Assembly: GCA_035557475.1 (NCBI GenBank)
Contig: DATMDV010000060.1
Coordinates: 1-9,907, forward strand
Length of the DNA: 9,907 nucleotides
Source: JALOLG01 sp035557475
Lineage (GTDB): Bacteria; Actinomycetota; Acidimicrobiia; Acidimicrobiales; Ilumatobacteraceae
Direction: 5' to 3'
In this document: positions 1 through 5,505 of the stretch, one piece after another
Position numbering within the stretch: position 1 is the stretch's first letter
Layout of the letters: each line of letters begins with the position of its first letter
Program-made: the position numbers and the translations under genes
Notes under the pieces: generated by a model
The model's input: only the letters and a program-made list of their open reading frames with translations
Database searches by the model: none
What the model was told of the DNA's origin: nothing

Positions 1-30
1 GAGACCGAACAGGATCACAGTAGGGATCAC
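1..30 (-). CDS. Possible 5' end of a minus-strand gene running off the left edge
   Basis: On the minus strand a GTG at 30-28 opens a frame reading MIPTVILFGL up to the window edge. A good Shine-Dalgarno-like GAGAGG lies at 43-38, seven bases before the GTG. The ten visible residues are hydrophobic, as at the start of a small membrane protein or a signal peptide. It would be divergent from the tyrosinase gene. Only ten codons are visible, the frame is also open further upstream, and no family can be named, so this is a weak call resting on the ribosome binding site and the hydrophobic start. Confidence 0.3.
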   Translation of the reverse strand, partial: MIPTVILFGL

Positions 31-102
31 CGGCCCGCCTCTCGTCGTCGCGTCGCCGTCGTTCGCCACGGTACCGCCGTGTTCGTGTGTGCTCCTCAGC
101 AG

Positions 103-116
103 GTCGCCGGGGCGAC
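103..116. promoter_or_regulatory. Inverted repeat in the region upstream of the tyrosinase gene
   Basis: GTCGCC-GG-GGCGAC is a perfect 6-bp inverted repeat with a 2-bp centre, lying about 125 bp before the tyrosinase start and between two apparently divergent genes. Just downstream the 9-mer CCGTCGGTG occurs twice, at 119-127 and 133-141. CACGG/CCGTG at 67-71 and 77-81 is a further short inverted repeat. No convincing -35/-10 pair was found. In DNA this rich in G+C such short repeats arise often by chance, so an operator is only a possibility. The rest of 31-239 shows nothing else I can support. Confidence 0.2.
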
Positions 117-239
117 GTCCGTCGGTGGCCTGCCGTCGGTGTACTGTCGGCGCGCGCAATGACGGTTCTGGGCGCCGTCGTCACTCGGGGAGGGGGCGAT
201 TCGGGTGGTTCATTCCCGACGAATTGAGGCAGGTTCGGG

Positions 240-1475
240 GTGAATGTTGACCTCGTGCTTCCAGGCGCCGACGCGCAGGGGCGGGTCTTCCTGACCTGGA
301 CACCGGTCCGGGCGCAGGCGCGGCTCGTCAACCCGACGGGCACGGCGAACGTGACCGTCAGGCTGCGGAGTGTCGGGACCGGCGGTCGGCTCAGGTTCGC
401 GACCACGCGGACACATCTCGGCACGCCCACGCTCTCGCTCAGCCTGCCCGCGAGCGGGTCGCCAGTTTCCTTCTTCGTGGCTGGGGAGTTCGGCCGGCCG
501 AGCGTCGCGCTCGGCGATGCGGTGATCGAAGCGCGCGGCACCCCGAGCCAAGGTGTGCTCGGGACCAAGCCTGTGACGGTCCGCATCCGCAAGGACGCCC
601 AGACACTCACCGGGCCAGAACGCGACCGCTTCCTCGCCGCACTCGCGACGCTGAACGGTGGCGGGACCGGGCGCTTCCGCGATTTCCGCGACATGCACGT
701 GCAGGCGGCGGACTTCGAGGAGCACGGCAACGTCGGTTTCCTGCCGTGGCATCGCGCCTACATCCTCGATCTCGAGCGGGAGCTGCAAGCGATCGACCCG
801 AGTGTGACCCTGCCCTATTGGCGGTTCGATCGGCCGGCACCGGGCGTCTTCACGCGTCAGTTCATGGGTGTGCCGAACGCTGCCGGTCTCCTGCAGTTCA
901 CCGCCGGGCACCCGTTCGGCACGTGGCGTACGGACGGTGCGCTCGGCATCAACCGGACACCGTCGTTCGCTTCAACCACCGCTCCGGCGGGGCTGAGCAA
1001 CGAGCTGCAGACGATCGCCCTCGGCGGCGCCGCACCGAACGCGACGTATGCGAACTTCGACGCGATGGAAATCGATCCGCACGGCTTCGCGCACATGAGC
1101 TTCAGCTTCGGTTTCATCCGCTCGAAGCAGACCGCGGCCCGCGATCCACTGTTCTTCATGCTCCACGCCAACGTCGATCGTCTGTGGGCCAAATGGCAAT
1201 GGATCCACAAGCGCACGAGCGCAGCCGAGCCGCGTGCGTTCGCGCCCGCCACTCCGAATCGGATCGGCCATCGACTTGCCGACACGATGTGGCCGTGGAA
1301 CGGCGTCACGGGCAATCCACGGCCGGCGACCGCACCGGGCGGGCCACTCGCGTCCTCGCCGTCGACGACCGCGCCGGGCAACACGCCCAGGGTCCGATCG
1401 ATGCTCGACTACCAGGCGGTGGCGGGTGGCGCACCGCTCGGCTTTGCCTATGACGACGTGCCGTTCGAGGTGTAA
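240..1475 (+). CDS. Tyrosinase / catechol oxidase-type dicopper oxidase with N-terminal beta-rich domain
   Basis: A type 3 copper enzyme that oxidises phenols or catechols to quinones with O2. All six copper-binding histidines are visible: CuA is H153, H162 and H171 (H-x8-H-x8-H, ending in FLPWHRAY), CuB is H281, H285 and H309 (DPHGFAH, then DPLFFMLHANVDRLW). These spacings match the tyrosinase central domain. The residue after the first CuB His is Gly282 where classical tyrosinases often have Asn, which points more to diphenol (catechol) oxidation than to monophenol hydroxylation; this is inference. Residues 1 to about 120 form a beta-strand-rich region of unknown role in front of the catalytic domain. 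There is no signal peptide, and the 411 residues contain no cysteine, so the Cys-His thioether of fungal enzymes is impossible. The GTG at 240 is the only start after an in-frame stop at 225-227 and has AGG six bases upstream. It leads a tight unit with the HEAT and HEAT-SCO genes, and no MelC1-type caddie gene is nearby. Confidence 0.93.
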   Translation: MNVDLVLPGADAQGRVFLTWTPVRAQARLVNPTGTANVTVRLRSVGTGGRLRFATTRTHLGTPTLSLSLPASGSPVSFFVAGEFGRPSVALGDAVIEARGTPSQGVLGTKPVTVRIRKDAQTLTGPERDRFLAALATLNGGGTGRFRDFRDMHVQAADFEEHGNVGFLPWHRAYILDLERELQAIDPSVTLPYWRFDRPAPGVFTRQFMGVPNAAGLLQFTAGHPFGTWRTDGALGINRTPSFASTTAPAGLSNELQTIALGGAAPNATYANFDAMEIDPHGFAHMSFSFGFIRSKQTAARDPLFFMLHANVDRLWAKWQWIHKRTSAAEPRAFAPATPNRIGHRLADTMWPWNGVTGNPRPATAPGGPLASSPSTTAPGNTPRVRSMLDYQAVAGGAPLGFAYDDVPFEV

Positions 1476-1483
1476 CCACATGG

Positions 1484-1490
1484 GTGAGGA
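1484..1490 (+). promoter_or_regulatory. Ribosome binding site choosing the start of the HEAT-repeat gene
   Basis: GTGAGGA lies eight bases before ATG 1499. The frame could also open at GTG 1484 or ATG 1490, but then this purine-rich element would be inside the coding region and no other Shine-Dalgarno-like sequence precedes those codons. It favours ATG 1499. Confidence 0.5.
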
Positions 1491-1498
1491 TGATCGCG

Positions 1499-2389
1499 AT
1501 GGACGTTGATCAATACCGCAAGCGCTACGAACGCGAGCTGGCAAAGGTCGTCAAGCCGAAGGCGCAGAAACGATCGGCCGCACGACGACCAGCCGCGGGT
1601 GGGCGTGCCAGTGCCGCCGCACGTGCCGACGCGATCATGACTGCACCACACGACGAGGACAACCTCGCCGATCGCGTCGCGGAGCTGCTCGCGACGCTGC
1701 GCGATCGCAAGGAACCGGTGGCCGTGCGCTCGGCCGCGCTCAAGGCGCTCGGCGCGCTCGACTTCCTCGGTCCCCCGTTCCTGCCGTTCCGAGCCGACTA
1801 CAAGCAGGCGCTTCGCGAACTCGCGACCGATCCGCGCAAGACGCTCCGCGAGAGCGCGCTCGAACTGCTGTCGATCGAGAAGGATCGGTACGCCCAGGGT
1901 CTCCTCGTGCAGGGCCTGGAGAGGCCGGAGGATGCGGTCGTCTCCGACGCCAAGGCGATGCAGTTCCTCGGCTACGACGATCACGCCGACATCGCTCCAC
2001 TGGTGCGACGCGTCTACCGGCGGGCGACCGGAGCGGCCCGCGAAGAGGCGGTTCGCATCCTCGCCACCGATCCGCAATCGGAGAAGCTGCTCACGCGACT
2101 GCTCAAGGACAAGTCAGAGCCGTCGAGCATCCGTCGCATCAGCGCGTCGGGCCTGCAGAACCTCAACCCTGAGGCGTTCGCGCGAGCCGCACGCAGGATC
2201 GTGGCCGACGACAGTGACTACAACGAGATCCGCGCGACCAGTCTCGCCGCGCTCGCCTATGGCCGCGAAGCGGGCGAGAAGCCCGCCGACAAGAAGTTCG
2301 TCGACACGGTGCAGAACCTGACAGAGACGACACGCTCGTCCGCATTGCGTGCGTCCAGCAAGCGCTTTCTTCGTTCGACTGACTCATGA
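1499..2389 (+). CDS. HEAT-repeat protein in the tyrosinase gene cluster
   Basis: A 296-residue, almost entirely helical protein. Residues 1-20 form a charged helix. About residues 18-45 are a basic, Ala/Arg-rich flexible stretch. From about residue 50 to the end there are successive helix pairs with the Ala/Leu/Arg pattern of HEAT repeats, for example VRSAALKALGAL and IRRISASGLQNLN. Such solenoids usually act as protein-binding scaffolds. No catalytic motif, signal peptide or membrane segment is seen. It begins 23 bp after the tyrosinase stop and its TGA overlaps the ATG of the SCO-domain gene (ATGA), so it is probably co-transcribed and translationally coupled. Its job is unknown; helping assemble or copper-load the tyrosinase is an inference from position. 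The longer reading from GTG 1484 would add five residues. Confidence 0.8.
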   Translation: MDVDQYRKRYERELAKVVKPKAQKRSAARRPAAGGRASAAARADAIMTAPHDEDNLADRVAELLATLRDRKEPVAVRSAALKALGALDFLGPPFLPFRADYKQALRELATDPRKTLRESALELLSIEKDRYAQGLLVQGLERPEDAVVSDAKAMQFLGYDDHADIAPLVRRVYRRATGAAREEAVRILATDPQSEKLLTRLLKDKSEPSSIRRISASGLQNLNPEAFARAARRIVADDSDYNEIRATSLAALAYGREAGEKPADKKFVDTVQNLTETTRSSALRASSKRFLRSTDS

Positions 2390-3549
2390 CGGGCCGTGCG
2401 GCGGCCCGCGGCAGCGACGGCCTGCATGCCGAAGCGTCGGCGCTCGTCGACATGCTCGTCGAGCAGTCGCCTCGCTACGCCGGGCGGGGGAGCAACGAGG
2501 TGGAGCGCCTGCGCGGCGATGTACTGGCGTGCTTCGAGACAACGGGACTGCCGGCTGCGGCGATCCCCTTCGTGCTCGAGGAGCTCGAGACCGGCCGCGA
2601 CCCGTACACGGTCGCGGCGGCCGGTCGGGCGCTGCGGGGTGCAGCCACGATTCCGACCGAAGCTCCCGAGCTGCTCGTTACGGCGATCGCGCGTTTGCGC
2701 GGGACCGACGACCTCGTGTCGTTCGAGACACCCGCGTCTGCATCAGGCGACCCACATCCGACCACGGCGCTCGTCGACTTGGCCACGACGCTGGCGCTGC
2801 TGGGGCCGCGAGCGAAGGTCGCGATCCCTGCGTTGAACGCGCTCGTCGACAGCGAAGGCGAGAGCTTCTCAGCCGCTGTTCGCACCGAGCTCGTCCGGGC
2901 ACGGAAGGTTTTGGCCCGAACCGATGACCCGGTGGACGGTTGCTGCTGTCGGGAATCCGACGCCGACGTCGCAGCACCGCGGAACGGCGCGGCGCCCGCC
3001 GGCGCCGTACGGACCGAGCTCGGGAGCGTCGAGCTCGAGGATCAGGACGGCACGCGCGTCACGTTCTCGGACGCGTTCTCCGGCCGTCCGACCGCGCTCG
3101 CGTTCTTCTACACACGCTGCATGAACCCCGAGAAGTGCTCGCTCACCGTGACACAGCTGGCTCGGCTCGCACGTCGCCTCGTCGACGACGGGGTGGACGC
3201 GAACGTCGCCGGCATCTCCTATGACCCGCGCTTCGACCGACCGGCACGGCTGCGGACCTACGGCGCCGATCGCGGGATGGTCTTCTCGCCGCGCTGCTCG
3301 CTGCTACGCACCATCGGCCCGTTCGATCCGCTCAGGGAGGCGTTCGCGCTCGGCGTCGGATTCGGGCCGGTCACCGTCAACCGGCACCGGCTCGACCTCG
3401 TCGTGCTCGATGCCTCGCTCGACATCGTCGACACGTTCGAGCGCCGCCTGTGGCACGAGGACACCGTGTACGAGGCCCTCCGCGTCGCGGCCGCACCTGG
3501 CGCCTACGACGACGGCGAGGCGGTGCCTGCGGGGATGTCCCAGTTGTAG
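2386..3549 (+). CDS. HEAT-like / SCO1-SenC domain fusion, putative copper chaperone
   Basis: This 387-residue protein has two parts. Residues 1 to about 180 are helical with HEAT-like pairs (for example YTVAAAGRALRGA) and resemble the preceding gene in style. After a linker containing three adjacent cysteines (C186-C188), residues about 205-370 form a SCO1/SenC thioredoxin-like domain. Its FFYTRC motif carries C245 and C251. H334 is followed by RLDLVVLD, the same spacing as the conserved copper-binding His before the LLD strand in SCO proteins. So the Cys, Cys, His copper site is present, but as CX5C instead of the usual CX3C. SCO proteins normally sit outside the cytoplasmic membrane and deliver copper to oxidases; here no signal peptide or anchor is seen. 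It is the last gene of the tyrosinase cluster, overlapping the HEAT gene by 4 bp. Supplying copper to the tyrosinase is the natural inference; a redox role is the alternative. Its last 46 bp are antisense to the Hcp remnant. Confidence 0.85.
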   Translation: MTGRAAARGSDGLHAEASALVDMLVEQSPRYAGRGSNEVERLRGDVLACFETTGLPAAAIPFVLEELETGRDPYTVAAAGRALRGAATIPTEAPELLVTAIARLRGTDDLVSFETPASASGDPHPTTALVDLATTLALLGPRAKVAIPALNALVDSEGESFSAAVRTELVRARKVLARTDDPVDGCCCRESDADVAAPRNGAAPAGAVRTELGSVELEDQDGTRVTFSDAFSGRPTALAFFYTRCMNPEKCSLTVTQLARLARRLVDDGVDANVAGISYDPRFDRPARLRTYGADRGMVFSPRCSLLRTIGPFDPLREAFALGVGFGPVTVNRHRLDLVVLDASLDIVDTFERRLWHEDTVYEALRVAAAPGAYDDGEAVPAGMSQL

Positions 3550-3719
3550 GTCTTCGCGGCACCGAGTGCGCCGGTCGCGTTGTCACGCGGCTTGTAGTCG
3601 ATCTTCACCGTCTTGAAGACCATCGCGACCCGCTGCGTCACGTTGCCTTCTTCCGTCCCGCTGTTGCTGACCTTGGTGATGTACGCACTTTCCATCGTCA
3701 TCGTGAAGTACGTCGGGCA
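3504..3719 (-). pseudogene. Hcp-family (type VI secretion tube, DUF796) C-terminal remnant
   Basis: The minus-strand frame ending at 3504 encodes about 70 residues that match the last third of Hcp proteins: PTYFTMTMESAYITKVSNSG, then a run ending VFKTVKIDYKP, then GALGAAKTYNWDI. These correspond to the family's Y-x-x-x-L-x-x-V-x-I-x-x-V strand, its VxxxYxP strand and its terminal (Y/F)xW(D/N)(V/I) strand. The N-terminal two-thirds, needed to form the hexameric ring, is absent: upstream of about 3719 the frame becomes a string of Arg/Thr residues and runs into the 3' end of the DJ-1 gene. G+C is 57% over 3601-3720 by hand count, against about 72% over 3421-3540. The extra residues after the WD strand (AGTASPSS) are read from the antisense of the SCO gene, so the original stop is probably lost. 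It is most likely a deletion remnant of an Hcp gene; ATG 3701 could start a very short product, but I doubt it is functional. Confidence 0.7.
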
Positions 3720-3759
3720 GCCGGTTGTCCGGATCGAGTGGCGACGCCTGCGGCGGGTG

Positions 3760-4593
3760 TCAACCCGTGCGGCGGCGGAGGATCCGGCGGCCTCGGTGTG
3801 TCTCGGCTGCCGGTGCGTCCTCGATCTGCGATCCGACCAGTTCCCGCACACGGCTCGCCTCGGCGTCGCCCAGCTCGCGCTGGATCACGAGGTAGGCGGC
3901 CTCGAACGCGGTCGACGACCCGGTGGCCGTGATCACCCGCTCCGCGTCGACGTTGAGTCGTTGGTTGGCGATGTCACTCCCGAACTCGGCGAGCAGATCG
4001 CCCGCCAGCCAATGGGTGGCGGCCGGGTGTCCGTTCAACAAGCCGGCGGCGGCGAGCACCACCGAGCCCGTCGAGCTGGCGGCGATCCAGCGGCACCGTG
4101 GCGCCACGTCGTGCAACCACCGACGGAGTGCCGGATCGCGGGCCATCTGACGCGTGCCGAGTGCGCCCGGCACCACCACGATGTCGGGATCGGTGACCTG
4201 ATCGAACGTGGCCTCGACGTCTCTCGCCCCGCCGGGCCCGGCGACGGGACCGAGGCGGTGCCCGACGTTCAGTGGCTCGATGCCCGGGAGGTGCCCGAGA
4301 ATGGTGCGGAAGATGTCGTGCTCCTCGGTGATGAGCCCCGGCAACGTCACGAACGCGACCACCCGGCGATCGGTCCGCGGTGGCGGCTCGACGTACACGA
4401 CCGGCTCGCCCAGACGCGGCGCGTCATCGGGTCCGCCTTCGGCCTCATCCGGCGGCGGTCGCCACAACGCGTCGGGGTCTGGGACCGGGGCGTCGGAGTC
4501 GTCGGTCATCGACCACCATGATTGACCGCTCGGATCACGGCCGTCCAGCCGCTCGTGGACCTGGTCCGCAGCGGCTCTCCAGTCGGCCCGCAT
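3760..4593 (-). CDS. DJ-1/PfpI-family protein with Ser in place of the nucleophile Cys
   Basis: The DJ-1/PfpI (GATase1-like) domain spans residues about 75-245: strand RRVVAFVTLPG, the DIVVVPGALG loop, the nucleophile elbow WIAASSTGSVVLAAAGLL (169-186), the ATHW motif (192-195) and ITATGSSTAFEAAYLVIQ. This is most like the N-terminal domain of GlxA-type regulators, but there is no AraC DNA-binding domain after it. In the elbow those relatives have C-T-G; here Ser174 replaces the Cys, so amidase, protease or glyoxalase chemistry through a Cys is unlikely. Residues 1-70 are polar and Pro/Asp-rich, probably disordered. The ATG at 4593 lies 7 bp after the hydrolase stop, which suggests an operon, but has no good Shine-Dalgarno. 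ATG 4509 (residue 29, MTDDSDAP) preceded by GGTGG is an equally reasonable start that gives 249 residues. Substrate and role are unknown. Confidence 0.82.
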   Translation of the reverse strand: MRADWRAAADQVHERLDGRDPSGQSWWSMTDDSDAPVPDPDALWRPPPDEAEGGPDDAPRLGEPVVYVEPPPRTDRRVVAFVTLPGLITEEHDIFRTILGHLPGIEPLNVGHRLGPVAGPGGARDVEATFDQVTDPDIVVVPGALGTRQMARDPALRRWLHDVAPRCRWIAASSTGSVVLAAAGLLNGHPAATHWLAGDLLAEFGSDIANQRLNVDAERVITATGSSTAFEAAYLVIQRELGDAEASRVRELVGSQIEDAPAAETHRGRRILRRRTG

Positions 4594-4600
4594 CGCGGGA

Positions 4601-5383
4601 TCAGCTGACGGACCAGAACTGTTGGAGTCGTTCGGCCATCGCCCTCGGGTTCTGGGCCATCATCAGGTGTCCGGTGCCTGGCAGCACGTACTGGATCGAA
4701 TCCGGGAGCCACTCGCGGATCAGCTCCGATCCGTGCACGAATCGCGGGGCGCTCGCTTCGCCGACCACGTTGAGAACCGGCCGGGCGATGCGACTCGCGT
4801 CGTCCGGACCGAAGCTCCACGCGGCCACTGCCGCCAGCTCGACACGGAAGAACTGGTCGGCGTGCTCGTTCGCTTCGGCGAACGCCCCGGGCACGAGACG
4901 ATCGAGGAGATCCCGGTAGTCGTCACCGCACACCGCGCGGAGGAACAGATCCATCGCGACGTCTGCGCCCTGGGACCGAGACGCTTCCACGAGCGGGGCC
5001 ACGCCGGCCGTCGCCTCCGCAGGCGCGAGCAGGCCGCTTGACGCCGGCTCGAGCAGGGCGACCGATCGCAACGATGTGGCGTCGCCGGACGCCAGCGCCA
5101 AGGCCACCAGCCCGCCGTACGAGTGGCCGACCAGGTGAGCGTGATCGAACCCGACGTGTCGCATCAACCGCGCACACAACTCGGCATCGTCATCGATTCC
5201 GAAGCTCGAGCCGTCGCTGGGCAATGTCCGTCGGTAGCGAAGCACGGAGTAGCTCGACAGGCGCTCGACGAGTGGCGAATACCAACACTCGAACGGTCGG
5301 GCATGCACGAACGCGACCTGCTCGCCCGTGCCGATCACCTCGTAGTCGACCGTGACGCCGTCGAGCTCGACCTGCATCGCCAT
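4601..5383 (-). CDS. Alpha/beta-fold hydrolase
   Basis: A single-domain alpha/beta hydrolase of 260 residues counted from ATG 5383. The nucleophile elbow is HLVGHSYGG with Ser88, and the catalytic His is H239 in LPGTGHLM. The usual acid after strand beta-7 is missing: the loop reads VVGEASAP, with Ser211 where Asp is normal. Glu112, in ALLEPA after beta-6, could serve instead, as in LinB/DhaA-type dehalogenases. The oxyanion loop is HARPF, where HG is usual. These features mark it as a hydrolase but not which ester, lactone or other substrate it uses. The frame is open upstream to an ATG at 5440, but those 19 residues are not part of the fold, so 5383 (MAMQVELDG) or 5377 is preferred. It is divergent from dinB and leads a probable two-gene operon with the DJ-1-family gene 7 bp downstream. 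Confidence 0.85.
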   Translation of the reverse strand: MAMQVELDGVTVDYEVIGTGEQVAFVHARPFECWYSPLVERLSSYSVLRYRRTLPSDGSSFGIDDDAELCARLMRHVGFDHAHLVGHSYGGLVALALASGDATSLRSVALLEPASSGLLAPAEATAGVAPLVEASRSQGADVAMDLFLRAVCGDDYRDLLDRLVPGAFAEANEHADQFFRVELAAVAAWSFGPDDASRIARPVLNVVGEASAPRFVHGSELIREWLPDSIQYVLPGTGHLMMAQNPRAMAERLQQFWSVS

Positions 5384-5505
5384 CGCGTCATCTTGGCCGA
5401 TCCGGCGTCCAGTGGCGTGTGACGAACCGCCCTCAGGCACGAACCCCGACCGGGAAACGTGCTACGACCGAGGCGTGAGGTCGGATCGGGTGTGCTGCCA
5501 GCGCG

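Noticed and set aside
3720..3851. Upstream part of the minus-strand frame containing the Hcp-like segment
   Set aside because: It lies over the 3' end of the DJ-1 gene in another frame, is Arg/Thr-rich low-complexity, and has no Hcp similarity.
3613..4521. Long plus-strand open frame (302 codons) opposite the DJ-1 gene
   Set aside because: No recognisable domain; it mirrors the minus-strand DJ-1 coding sequence and results from high GC.
5384..5440. N-terminal extension of the alpha/beta hydrolase from ATG 5440
   Set aside because: The 19 extra residues are polar and outside the fold; ATG 5383 fits the first beta strand.
5384..5505. Search for an SOS (LexA) operator or a RecA-independent damage promoter before dinB
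   Set aside because: No GAAC-N4-GTTC and no TTGTCR-type element; only two ACGAACC copies (5422-5428, 5439-5445), too short to interpret.
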